From NCBI GenBank assembly GCA_045596745.1, contig JAZODA010000080.1, positions 1 to 53,981 of the forward strand: a DNA stretch of 53,981 nucleotides. Reading direction: 5' to 3'. Both the position numbers and the translations under genes were made by a program. Position 1 is the first letter of the stretch, and each line of letters begins with the position of its first letter. Origin of the DNA: RGIG3009 sp045596745. GTDB taxonomy: Bacteria; Bacillota; Clostridia; Oscillospirales; Acutalibacteraceae. Of this stretch, positions 24,183 through 32,852 are shown piece after piece. The notes under the pieces are model-generated. The model had not been told where the DNA came from and made no database searches. It worked only from the letters and a program-made list of their open reading frames with translations.

Positions 24183-24611
24183 GTGATTAGCAAAGAACTG
24201 AAACGACGTAGCAGACGCGAGCTGGTGGACATTATCTACCAGATGAAGATGAACGAACAGAAACTGCAGGAGGAGATAGCCGCTTTGCAGGAAGGGGTTC
24301 GTGATAAACGCATTCGCATTTCACTGGCGGGTTCTGTTTCCGAAGCGGCCGCCTCGGTCACCAACCTGTTCGCTGTAGCGCAAACGACCGCGAATATATA
24401 TCTGGACGAAATTGCCGCCCGCAAAGAGGATGCCAAGCAGGAATGTGCCCGACTGATTGAAGAGGCGAATGCAACCGCTCGCGACATCGTGGCGGATGCC
24501 GAAAAGCGCCGTTCCGAGTTGCGGTCACAGTACCGGGTGGATTATCAGAAATGGCAGAAGCTCAGAGCCGAGATTAAGAAGCTGGAAAACATAAAGAAAC
24601 AAGAACCGTAA
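24183..24611 (+). CDS. Coiled-coil protein at the head of the pilus operon
   Basis: A 142-aa, highly charged, helical protein starting at GTG 24183 after AAAGGAG. It opens ISKELKRRSRRELVDIIYQM, continues with long heptad-like stretches (NEQKLQEEIAALQEGV; KEDAKQECARLIEEANATAR) and ends very basic. The middle (SVSEAAASVTNLFAVAQTTA) is a small-residue segment between two coils. No signal peptide or membrane span. Its place right before a signal peptidase and surface pilins suggests a cytoplasmic scaffold for pilus biogenesis or localisation, resembling DivIVA-like proteins in style only. I recall similar proteins in pilus loci of gut Clostridia but know of no assigned function. Confidence 0.7.
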   Translation: MISKELKRRSRRELVDIIYQMKMNEQKLQEEIAALQEGVRDKRIRISLAGSVSEAAASVTNLFAVAQTTANIYLDEIAARKEDAKQECARLIEEANATARDIVADAEKRRSELRSQYRVDYQKWQKLRAEIKKLENIKKQEP

Positions 24612-24624
24612 GAGGGTTGCCGGT

Positions 24625-25215
24625 ATGTGGAAAAAATCCGAAAAGAAAATAGCGATTCCCTCTTTTAACGAGATACAGCGGGAACGAAAACGTATCCGAA
24701 AAGAGGCGTATTACTGGAAAGCACTTCGCGGCACGGTAGCGGTGCTGACTGTTGTTGCCGCAGTCGCTGTGCTGATTGCCACCTTGTTCTTGCCGATTAT
24801 TCAGATTTCGGGCGACAGTATGTCACCGACACTGGCGAACGACGACATCGTGGTACTGCTGAAAACAAGCGAATTCGAACGAGGCGATATGGTCGCGTTT
24901 TACTACCAAGGCAAGATTTTGCTCAAGCGCGTGATTGCCTTGCCGGAGGACGAGGTCGCGATTGACGGCGACGGTAACGTGTACGTAAACGGACAGGTGC
25001 TGGATGAACCGTATGTGACGAACAAGGGTCTCGGCGACTGCGACCTGGAGTTCCCGTACACCGTCCCCGCTGACAGTTATTTTGTACTGGGCGATTTGCG
25101 GTCCAATTCGGTGGATAGTCGAAATTCACTGATTGGCGCTGTCTCCCGCGAAGACATTATCGGAAAGGTTTGCCTGCGAGTCTGGCCGATTTCGGACTTC
25201 GGACTCGTTTCATAA
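24625..25215 (+). CDS. lepB: Signal peptidase I dedicated to the pilus locus
   Basis: A 196-aa type I signal peptidase with one N-terminal membrane helix (about 38-60, TVAVLTVVAAVAVLIATLFL). The catalytic serine is S65 in ISGDSMSPTL and the general base lysine K101 in LLKRVIALP; the closing box GDLRSNSVDSRN is intact. It acts on the outer face of the membrane, removing signal peptides. Encoded directly upstream of the adhesin and pilins, it is likely specialised for their precursors, as in several sortase-pilus clusters that carry their own SipA-type peptidase. Confidence 0.93.
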   Translation: MWKKSEKKIAIPSFNEIQRERKRIRKEAYYWKALRGTVAVLTVVAAVAVLIATLFLPIIQISGDSMSPTLANDDIVVLLKTSEFERGDMVAFYYQGKILLKRVIALPEDEVAIDGDGNVYVNGQVLDEPYVTNKGLGDCDLEFPYTVPADSYFVLGDLRSNSVDSRNSLIGAVSREDIIGKVCLRVWPISDFGLVS

Positions 25216-25256
25216 TAGATTGATTCCCATCACTTGACAGAAAGGAGGGGAGAGTC

Positions 25257-28200
25257 GTGCAGGACGCCTTGGACGAAAGTCTGAGAAAACTAAAAAGAAT
25301 AGGAATTCGGAAGAACCGACTACTGGCGATTCTGCTGGTACTCTCCCTTGTAGTTTCGCTGAATGTGTTCTGGGTTCTTCGAAAACCGGGTCTTGCGTTG
25401 GCGGGCGATGCGGATTGCCGCATTCAGGAACACGTTCACAACGAATCGTGTTACAACCAAGATTCACCGTGTGGACTGGAAGAACATATCCACGGCATCG
25501 ATTGTTACTCGGATGACACCGCCGATACGGAAACGCAACTTGAATGGCAGGATTTGTTTGCCGATTATCCCTACACCGGGGATTTGCGTGAAGACCTAAT
25601 CGGCATTGCCCAAATGCAAGTCGGCTATACCGAAAGCGAGCAAAACTTTGAGGTCGGCAGCGATGGTATCCGACGAGGGTACACACGCTACGGTGCTTGG
25701 TATGGCACACCGTACAGCGATTGGTCGGCATTGTTCGTTTCGTATTGTCTCCACTTTGCGGGTGCCGATCCCGCCACAACGCCCGGAAACGTCGGTGCTG
25801 CTTCGATGGCGGAAGTCTGGAAAACACTCGGCAAGTATGCCGATGCCGGCGACTACACGCCAGTGGCGGGCGACCTGGTTTTCTTCAAGAACAACACGGT
25901 GGGTATTGTTACGGAAGCGCACACCGCGATCTTCGGCTTTGTCCGGGGCGATGTGGACGGCGCGGTGCAAAGCGGCGCGCTGGCGCTGACGGATTCCTCC
26001 GTTGCCGGCTGGGGTGTGAGCGTCGGAACGGTGCAAAGCAACCGTCTCCCCCCGACGCGAGCGGAGCTTGATATTTCGAACGGCCCGGCAGTGTTCATCA
26101 CCGAGGGCGGGGGTGACACGCCGAGGCAGCAACCTCAACAACGGAGAATGATGCTCCGGGCGACGCGGACGGTCACAGAAATCATCCCGTATCTGCAGGC
26201 CGGCGGAGGCACGTATTTCTTCACGCTATTGGACTTTAACAATGTGGAGCTGCCAAAGGATGAAAACGGCAACTACATTGCCGTGGCCAACGAGGGCTAC
26301 AAGCTGACCATCAGTTTCACCAGCCCGAGCGGCTTTGCGCCGGGCACGTATCAGTACCAGATCCCCAACGGACTGATGGTCGACGGCGGCGAGGGCACGT
26401 TCGTTCTGAAGGACGGCGTCAACGTGGGTAGCTGGGTGGTGACCGACACCGGTCTTATCACCCTTGTGTTCAACGAACATATGAACAGCCGCACCGAAAT
26501 CACGATCAGCTCCACGCTGGGCATTCACTTCCCCGAGCAGGAAGAGCCGATCGATTTCGACGGCCTGATCACCGTTCAGGTGCGCCCGCCCACGCAGCAG
26601 GAGAACCCCACGGAACTGGGCAAGTGGGGCTCGCCCAACGCCGAGACGGGCAAGATCAACTGGACGGTGCATATCGTCGGCCATGCCGATTCGCAGATCC
26701 CGGGCAACATACTGACCGACCAGGTCGCGTTGCACGACTGGAGCAGACCGCACAGCTACACCGCGTCGGACATCGCCGGCGGTATTACCTTCGGTGTTTC
26801 CGACCCGGGCGGAGGCTGGCACGCCTGGCACGTTTCTGCCGACGATCCGCACCTGATCTGGGACGCGGAGGGTTGGTCGTACAAGATCCCAAAAACGGTC
26901 ACCTGCGACTACTGCGGTGAGCTGGAGCTGGGGAACGACGGCTGGGTGTACTACATCAACTACACCTCCACACCGACCGCACTGAACACGCCGGGTACGT
27001 TTGACTACGAAAACAAGGTCACGGTCGATACCCAGACGGCGTGGGGCTGGAGCAACTTCACCCACGGCGCGATCGAGGCGGTTATCACCAAGAACGGCTC
27101 TTTCGTGTCGGATGCCGCGGGCGGCGCGTTCCTTTGGGAAATTCAGGCCACCATTCCCGGCAGAGCGGAGGGGCAGCGAGCGGAATATTCGTGGTTCATT
27201 TCGGATGAAATGCGACTGCTGGACGAGGGCGCTACCATCATCGGCCGCCTGCAAAACGATGCGAATCTGTCGGTCGTTACGGCGAACTACAACGGCGTGA
27301 CTATCCGCATCCCCCGCATCCAGGATGCCACCGCCGACGATATGTTTGCGTGGGACAACGCCTGGACGGCAACGGAAAACGGCATCAGCTACACGCGGAA
27401 CATCAATCTGCTATGCCGTTGCCAGTGTACGCCGGAGACCTGTCATTGGACCGGCTGCGGTGAGTACTGGTTCCAGCGGGATGACGGCTCGTGGGCGACA
27501 AACGGTTTCTGCCAATGCTGGACGGAAACGCAGAATATGACCTTCACGTTCATTTACCGGACGACCGACCTGTCGGTGGTTGAAAAGTACGGCACGCTCG
27601 GGTATTTCGCAAACAACCACGCCCAGCTGTTCTATATGCCGGATTCGGACTCCTCTGTCCGTGTGTCGTATGATGATGCGGCGGTGGCCATTCCCAATCT
27701 GTTCGAAAAGCAGCTGACCCACGACTTTGACGGTTACACGGCGAATTACAAAATTACCGTGAACGAAGGAAAGCTGGTACTGACTAACGGCACACCGCTT
27801 ACCATCCACGACGTGATGTCACAGACACTGGCCTACATCAGTGGTTCGCTGATAATCACGGCAGAGGATAAAAACGGCAATGTCACTGCGTTGCAGCAAG
27901 ATGTTGATTACACCGTGTCGTACGATGGTACGGGAAATGCCAAGGATTCCTATGGCAAACCGGTACACGTACTGGATATTGTGATTCTTCGCCCGCAGCC
28001 CGTTATGTATACGTTGGACTACGATACCACACTCATCATTCCGATAGGAACGACCGAGGCTATCCGCTACAGCAACGATGCCACCATTACCTTGTGGGGC
28101 AAGGATGTGACGGACAGCGCTGTGGAAAAAGTGTATGCCGACATCAACATTGCGGCAAAGAGTTACCAAGTTGAAATGTTTAAGACCGCCGCTCTGACGG

Positions 28201-28655
28201 GCGAGCCACTGGCCGATGCGACCTTTGGTTTGTACAATACGCATGGCGGTCTGATCACAACGGAGGTCACCGATCAAAACGGTCTGCTTCTCTTCGAAAC
28301 AGACATTGTGCAGGGTATTGTTCTTCGGGAACACGAGCTGTACTATATGCAGGAAATAAAGCCTCCTGCGGGGTATCAGCTGGACGACACCAAATACTGG
28401 TTCTGTTTCTGTGATAATACCCACGGTGAATGCACAGCCTGCGATGAAGTGATGGCAGGCATCGATGTTCTTCGAATACCTTTCGAGCAGATCGGAAAGG
28501 TGAGTGTGACAAACGAACTGATGGACTACGATCTGCCCGCCACCGGCGGTCCCGGTGTTTACCCCTTGGTGCTTGTCGGTGTGGTCTTTGTGATCATACC
28601 GCTGGTATACGGATACATCCTAAGGCGCAAGCGAGAAGGGAGGGGCGTTGGCTAA
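25257..28655 (+). CDS. LPATG-anchored large adhesin with CHAP-like, SdrG-like and Cna-B regions
   Basis: A 1132-aa surface protein starting at GTG 25257 after AGGAGGGG. A long-type signal sequence includes LLAILLVLSLVVSLNVFWVL. Next comes a Cys/His stretch (CRIQEHVHNESCY and CGLEEHIHGIDCY), then a CHAP/NlpC-like domain (about 115-260) in which the expected catalytic Cys is S157 (SDWSALFVSYC). About 305-800 holds bacterial Ig-like fibrinogen-binding-type adhesin domains, with an odd Cys-rich insert near 722-760 (LCRCQCTPETCHWTGCGEYW). Further beta domains and a Cna-B domain (SYQVEMFKTAALTGEPLADA) lead to LPATG, a membrane helix and RRKREG. It is probably the tip adhesin of the pilus. The middle of the gene has a strongly C/G-ending codon choice. 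Confidence 0.88.
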   Translation: MQDALDESLRKLKRIGIRKNRLLAILLVLSLVVSLNVFWVLRKPGLALAGDADCRIQEHVHNESCYNQDSPCGLEEHIHGIDCYSDDTADTETQLEWQDLFADYPYTGDLREDLIGIAQMQVGYTESEQNFEVGSDGIRRGYTRYGAWYGTPYSDWSALFVSYCLHFAGADPATTPGNVGAASMAEVWKTLGKYADAGDYTPVAGDLVFFKNNTVGIVTEAHTAIFGFVRGDVDGAVQSGALALTDSSVAGWGVSVGTVQSNRLPPTRAELDISNGPAVFITEGGGDTPRQQPQQRRMMLRATRTVTEIIPYLQAGGGTYFFTLLDFNNVELPKDENGNYIAVANEGYKLTISFTSPSGFAPGTYQYQIPNGLMVDGGEGTFVLKDGVNVGSWVVTDTGLITLVFNEHMNSRTEITISSTLGIHFPEQEEPIDFDGLITVQVRPPTQQENPTELGKWGSPNAETGKINWTVHIVGHADSQIPGNILTDQVALHDWSRPHSYTASDIAGGITFGVSDPGGGWHAWHVSADDPHLIWDAEGWSYKIPKTVTCDYCGELELGNDGWVYYINYTSTPTALNTPGTFDYENKVTVDTQTAWGWSNFTHGAIEAVITKNGSFVSDAAGGAFLWEIQATIPGRAEGQRAEYSWFISDEMRLLDEGATIIGRLQNDANLSVVTANYNGVTIRIPRIQDATADDMFAWDNAWTATENGISYTRNINLLCRCQCTPETCHWTGCGEYWFQRDDGSWATNGFCQCWTETQNMTFTFIYRTTDLSVVEKYGTLGYFANNHAQLFYMPDSDSSVRVSYDDAAVAIPNLFEKQLTHDFDGYTANYKITVNEGKLVLTNGTPLTIHDVMSQTLAYISGSLIITAEDKNGNVTALQQDVDYTVSYDGTGNAKDSYGKPVHVLDIVILRPQPVMYTLDYDTTLIIPIGTTEAIRYSNDATITLWGKDVTDSAVEKVYADINIAAKSYQVEMFKTAALTGEPLADATFGLYNTHGGLITTEVTDQNGLLLFETDIVQGIVLREHELYYMQEIKPPAGYQLDDTKYWFCFCDNTHGECTACDEVMAGIDVLRIPFEQIGKVSVTNELMDYDLPATGGPGVYPLVLVGVVFVIIPLVYGYILRRKREGRGVG

Positions 28656-28743
28656 GCTTCCCTGCACTCGGCGAAATGCGCCGAAGGTGGATCCAAGAAA
28701 ATTTGTAACCAAAGAAAGCGAAAAATAGAAAGGACGATCAAGT

Positions 28744-30366
28744 ATGAAAAAAGCAATCTCTATCCTCTTGGCACTGGCAATGATTCTTTGCCTCGGCACG
28801 ACTGTGTTGGCTGACAACACGGCCATCACCATCAATGATGAGGCGGCTGACGCCTACGAAGGCTACAAACTGCTCAACCTGACCACCAGCCTGAAGAGCG
28901 GCTCGCATCATCCCGAAAACTGCGATGGCAACCATTCGGATGACTGCTACAACTACGCTTACAGCGTCAACGAGAAGTATCTCGCTGTCCTGCAGAAGGA
29001 AACGTTTGATAACGGCAGAAATGAGCTGTGGCTCGCCCACGGCAAGCCCGCCGATTTTACCGGTGTGAGCAAAGAACTGGTTATCGAGTATCTGAACGGC
29101 CAGACTCGTGACAACGGCGATGTGTCCGGTACGTTGCGTATCGTGGCAGACCGTGTGTATCGCGCTATCAAGGCTGCGGGTATCGAAGCCGACGCGAAGA
29201 ATATGACCGGTAACGCCGACGTTGTCGAAAAGGGTTACTGGCTGATCGCTGATGTGACCAACAAGGGCGGCGAATACGATGCCAACTCGCTGGTTATGGT
29301 CGACACCAGAGGCGAAAACGCCATCACCGTTACTCCCAAAGTGGCTATCCCCACCGTTGAGAAGAAGGTCAAGGACATCGAAGACAGCGAAGACGATTCC
29401 ATCGTGGACAACTACTGGCTGGATTCCGCTGACCACGACATCGGCGATGAAAAGATTCCCTTCAAACTGACTGCGACCCTGCCCAGCAACGCTCAGTACT
29501 ATCAGTCCTACAAACTGACGTTCCACGATACCATGGCTGCCGGCCTGACCGTCAATGCCGAGTCCTTCGTGGTTCTGATGTATGAAACCAAGCACAAGGC
29601 CGATGTGGATACCGATATGAATGATTCTGTTCAGGACGTTACCGCATTCTTCACCAAGAATATGGCTCCTGCTGACGATTGCACCTTCGAGCTCACCTGC
29701 GACAACGTGTTTGCCATCACCGGTGTGACGAAGGATTCTACGTTTGTGGTGTACTACGAAGCCAAGCTGAACGATGCGGCTGTCATCGGCGCTGCAGGCA
29801 ACCCCAACGAAGTGTTCCTCGAGTTCTCCAACGATCCCTACAACGCTACCTCCACCGGTAAGACCGAGACCGACAAGGTTGTTGTGTTCACCTATCAGCT
29901 GACCATCAACAAGACCGACTCTCACGATCATCCCCTGGTTGGCGCAGGCTTCACGCTGTCCAAAAAGGATGTCGACGGTCAGTATCGTGTAATCGGCGAT
30001 GAAATCGTTGGCGGCGACATCACCACCTTCACCTGGAAGGGTCTGGACGATGGCGACTACAAACTGGAAGAAACCACCGTTCCCTCCGGTTACAACAAGA
30101 TGGCGGATATCGCGTTCTCTGTTTCTGCGGCACACAGCGAAAGCGCTGCTGAGCCCGTTCTCATCTCGCTGGATGGCGATCTGATGGGCGCAGGCGTTGT
30201 GGAGACCGGTGCCATCACCAAGTCGATTGTCAACAACACCGGTGCGGTCCTGCCCGAGACGGGTGCGGAAGGCACTGTGATGCTGATCTTCGGCGGTGCT
30301 CTGCTTGTGGTTCTGGCGGCTGTCTTTATGATTACCCGCAAGAAGATGTCCGTCTACGAGGACTAA
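28744..30366 (+). CDS. Major pilin, LPETG-type with isopeptide-forming Cna-B domain
   Basis: A 540-aa pilin. ATG 28744 follows AGAAAGGA. Signal peptide about 1-23 (ISILLALAMILCLGTTVLA). The N-terminal domain ends at VTPKVAIPTVEKKV, where the lysine of the TPK step is the likely pilin-motif lysine used to link subunits. A D2-type domain (about 200-385) and a Cna-B domain (QLTINKTDSHDHPLVGAGFT, closing KLEETTVPSGYNKM with an E-box glutamate) follow. The end is LPETG, a hydrophobic helix and RKKMS. Codons are strongly C/G-ending, as expected of a very abundant protein. The sortase right downstream should polymerise it. Confidence 0.92.
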   Translation: MKKAISILLALAMILCLGTTVLADNTAITINDEAADAYEGYKLLNLTTSLKSGSHHPENCDGNHSDDCYNYAYSVNEKYLAVLQKETFDNGRNELWLAHGKPADFTGVSKELVIEYLNGQTRDNGDVSGTLRIVADRVYRAIKAAGIEADAKNMTGNADVVEKGYWLIADVTNKGGEYDANSLVMVDTRGENAITVTPKVAIPTVEKKVKDIEDSEDDSIVDNYWLDSADHDIGDEKIPFKLTATLPSNAQYYQSYKLTFHDTMAAGLTVNAESFVVLMYETKHKADVDTDMNDSVQDVTAFFTKNMAPADDCTFELTCDNVFAITGVTKDSTFVVYYEAKLNDAAVIGAAGNPNEVFLEFSNDPYNATSTGKTETDKVVVFTYQLTINKTDSHDHPLVGAGFTLSKKDVDGQYRVIGDEIVGGDITTFTWKGLDDGDYKLEETTVPSGYNKMADIAFSVSAAHSESAAEPVLISLDGDLMGAGVVETGAITKSIVNNTGAVLPETGAEGTVMLIFGGALLVVLAAVFMITRKKMSVYED

Positions 30367-30398
30367 TTTCCCGAGCATTTTGATTTAGACTGATGGGT

Positions 30399-30431
30399 AG
30401 CGGCGGATGGCCTCATCCGCCATCCGCCGCT
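30399..30431 (+). promoter_or_regulatory. Stable mRNA hairpin between major pilin and sortase
   Basis: A 13-bp perfect stem (30399-30411 with 30419-30431) and a 7-base loop, with no T run after it. It lies between the pilin stop and the sortase start. Without a T run it should not terminate fully; it more likely stabilises the pilin message or lowers downstream expression. Confidence 0.75.
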
Positions 30432-30460
30432 GCTCCGGATCAAGCAGTGGAGAGATGCTT

Positions 30461-31321
30461 ATGAAACGAAACAAAATAGGGATCTTTTTGGTTCTGATGC
30501 TGTTCATAGGTATCTGTGGGCTGCTTTATCCATCGGTGAGTCAGTATTGGAACTCCAAAACGCAAACGCGTGCGGTGGAAAATTATCAACAGATCCTGGA
30601 CTCGCTGAAACCCGAAGACTACGAAGCATTTTTTGAGGAAGCGACGGCGTACAACACGGCGCTTTCCGAATTGAAAGCCCCTTTGTTGGAGTATACGAAG
30701 TTGGATGGCTACAACCGCATCCTGGATGTTACCGGGACAGGTATTATGGGATATATCACCATCCCGAAACTCGGCGTGGAATTGCCGCTGTATCACGGTG
30801 TTTCAACCGAAGTGCTGAACATTGCCTGCGGACATGTGGAAGGGTCGTCACTGCCTGTGGGCGGAGAAAGCACTCACAGCGTGCTTTCGGCTCACCGCGG
30901 CTTGCCGCACGCCAGATTGTTTACCGATTTGGACAAGATGGAACTTGGCGATACGTTCCAAATCACGGTGCTTGACCGCACCGTGACGTATCAGGTGGAT
31001 CAAATTAAGGTGGTTCGTCCCAACGAGTCGAGCGACATCCAGATTGTTCCGGGCAAAGATCTGTGTACCTTGCTGACCTGCACACCGTATGGTATCAATT
31101 CCCATCGGTTGCTGGTGCGCGGTCGGCGTATCGATAACGCTGCACCGACAATGTATGTCACGTCCAACGCGTATCAGATTGATTCGTTGGTGGCAACCCC
31201 TGCGGTGGCAGCACCGATTTTACTTGTGCTGTTTATTGTGCTGATGGTGAAATACCGCAAAAAAGGCAGTAAACCGCTGATTACAAAGGAGGAGGAAGAA
31301 TGGCTGGAAGGCGATGGATAA
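30461..31321 (+). CDS. Class C (pilin-polymerising) sortase
   Basis: A 286-aa class C sortase with an N-terminal helix (IGIFLVLMLFIGICGLLYP) and a C-terminal helix (ATPAVAAPILLVLFIVLMVK), the two-anchor layout of pilin polymerases. The catalytic residues are H145 (SAHRGLP), C207 (TLLTCTPYG) and R216 (SHRLLVRG). ATG 30461 is eight bases after GGAG; ATG 30455 is an alternative. A lid sequence with the usual DP(F/W/Y) motif before the barrel is not obvious. It cleaves LPETG and links pilins outside the membrane. Its end overlaps the next pilin gene by 22 bases. Confidence 0.94.
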   Translation: MKRNKIGIFLVLMLFIGICGLLYPSVSQYWNSKTQTRAVENYQQILDSLKPEDYEAFFEEATAYNTALSELKAPLLEYTKLDGYNRILDVTGTGIMGYITIPKLGVELPLYHGVSTEVLNIACGHVEGSSLPVGGESTHSVLSAHRGLPHARLFTDLDKMELGDTFQITVLDRTVTYQVDQIKVVRPNESSDIQIVPGKDLCTLLTCTPYGINSHRLLVRGRRIDNAAPTMYVTSNAYQIDSLVATPAVAAPILLVLFIVLMVKYRKKGSKPLITKEEEEWLEGDG

Positions 31322-32253
31322 CGGCGCTTTTGCTCTGTTTATGGCTTTGCTTGATGCCCTGTACGGCGCTGGCAGCATCCACGACGAATGCAACCGAGCC
31401 GATTGATACTGCGCGCGAATGCACGCTGGACTTCCTCTACCGTTGTGAGGGGACGGCGGTTTCCGATGTGGCGGTGAGGGTGTACCACGTAGCGGATGTG
31501 TCGGCGGATTTTCAGTATACGCTTACCGCCCCGTTTGAGCCGACGGCACTTACTGTAAACGGCATTCGTTCCAACGGCGAGTGGACGGTTATCCGCTCCA
31601 CGCTGGAAGCGTATGTTTTGGCAAACAACATCCCCGAAACGTTGTCGGCGGTGTCGGATGCCGAAGGGCGCGTTTGGTTTGAAAATCTGAAGCCGGGTTT
31701 GTATCTGGCGCTGTCCTGTGCGTCGGATGACACCGAATTGCCGTGTGTTTTCGAGCCGTCGCTGGTCGCCTTGCCGGGGCTTGGTGCGGATGGTGTGTGG
31801 CAGTATCAGGTGACGGTTACACCGAAATATCGTATCATCCCGCCGATTGAACCGGATGGCGAATTGCAACTCAAAGTACTGAAGCTGTGGAAAGGCGACG
31901 AGGGGCAGGGCGCACGTCCTTCAAGCGTGGAGGCCGAGATATTCCGTAACGGAGAAAGTTATCGAAAAATTGAACTTTCACAGGAAACGGATTGGGCATA
32001 CAGCTGGACAGTGCCGGACGACGGCGCTGAGTGGGTAGTGGTCGAGCGTAACGTTCCGAACGGCTATGTGGCGACGGTGGATAAGCGCGATGGCGCGTTT
32101 GTTCTGACCAACACGTGGGATGCGGAGCAGTCGCCGCCCGATTTTCCCGAAACAGGTGACACCACCGATGTGATGCTGTATGTGGTACTCATGAATATAT
32201 CGGGCATCGCGCTGATTTTGTTGGCGCTGATTGGAAAGAGAAAACGCACATGA
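31300..32253 (+). CDS. Minor pilin with FPETG sorting motif
   Basis: A 317-aa protein starting at ATG 31300, inside the end of the sortase gene, behind GGAGGAAGA. Signal peptide about 1-25 (WITALLLCLWLCLMPCTALA). An N-terminal SpaA-like domain (SDVAVRVYHVADVSADFQYT) is followed by a Cna-B domain from about 185 (LQLKVLKLWKGDEGQGARPS). It ends FPETGDT, a hydrophobic helix and GKRKRT. FPETG differs from the LPETG of the major pilin, so it may be the base subunit handed to the housekeeping sortase. Its stop overlaps the following start by four bases (ATGA). Confidence 0.88.
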   Translation: MAGRRWITALLLCLWLCLMPCTALAASTTNATEPIDTARECTLDFLYRCEGTAVSDVAVRVYHVADVSADFQYTLTAPFEPTALTVNGIRSNGEWTVIRSTLEAYVLANNIPETLSAVSDAEGRVWFENLKPGLYLALSCASDDTELPCVFEPSLVALPGLGADGVWQYQVTVTPKYRIIPPIEPDGELQLKVLKLWKGDEGQGARPSSVEAEIFRNGESYRKIELSQETDWAYSWTVPDDGAEWVVVERNVPNGYVATVDKRDGAFVLTNTWDAEQSPPDFPETGDTTDVMLYVVLMNISGIALILLALIGKRKRT

Positions 32254-32837
32254 AGATGAAAAAACCAAGTGTCCGTCGGGTTGTCCTGATTGTCGGAATC
32301 GGTTTGTTGGCAGTGGCTGCCGCTGTACTGATTTTATGGCAATGGGGGATTCACACGGCGGCGACCGAGGCAAAAGAATATGTCCAAACGATTCGCTCGC
32401 TAATTCCCGAGCCGCAAAGCGCTGTTCCCGAACAGCGGCGCGATAACACCATGGCAACGTTGTCGGTGGATGAAACGAATTTTGTGGGAATACTGGAAAT
32501 GCCGTCTTACGATGCGGCGCTTCCTGTTTGTGCGGATTGGGGAGAGGTGTCGCAGTATCCTTGCCGATTCGGCGGGAGCATCTACGATGGCTCGTTGTGC
32601 ATCGGCACGACATCCCAAAGCGGACAGTACGATTTTTACCGTGAAATTTCGGTGGGAGATTTGGTGTATTTTACCGATATGGAAGGCAACCGATATACCT
32701 TTACGGTGACAAATTTGCGCTACGCAAAGCACGCCGATAGAGAGTCTTTGCAAAGCGGGGAATCGGCGCTGACGGTGTTCGTTAAAAACATATATGCGCT
32801 CGAATATTTGATTGTTAACTGCGATGTTTTGCAGTGA
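32250..32837 (+). CDS. Sortase-fold protein lacking the catalytic triad (pseudo-sortase)
   Basis: A 195-aa protein with one N-terminal helix (RVVLIVGIGLLAVAAAVLIL) and a C-terminal domain that follows the sortase barrel strand by strand: VGILEMPSYDAALPV, then QYPCRFGGS, then ISVGDLVYFTDMEGNRYTFT. At the three catalytic positions the residues have changed. The His site reads CIGTTSQSGQ (T120/T121), the Cys site reads LTVFVKNIY (K179), and the Arg-bearing strand reads EYLIVNCDV. The fold is kept while catalysis should be lost, so a structural or partner role in the pilus is likely. It is translationally coupled to the minor pilin. An alternative is a sortase with another mechanism, which I think unlikely. 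Confidence 0.75.
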   Translation: MKMKKPSVRRVVLIVGIGLLAVAAAVLILWQWGIHTAATEAKEYVQTIRSLIPEPQSAVPEQRRDNTMATLSVDETNFVGILEMPSYDAALPVCADWGEVSQYPCRFGGSIYDGSLCIGTTSQSGQYDFYREISVGDLVYFTDMEGNRYTFTVTNLRYAKHADRESLQSGESALTVFVKNIYALEYLIVNCDVLQ

Positions 32838-32852
32838 TGATTTGGAGGAAGT

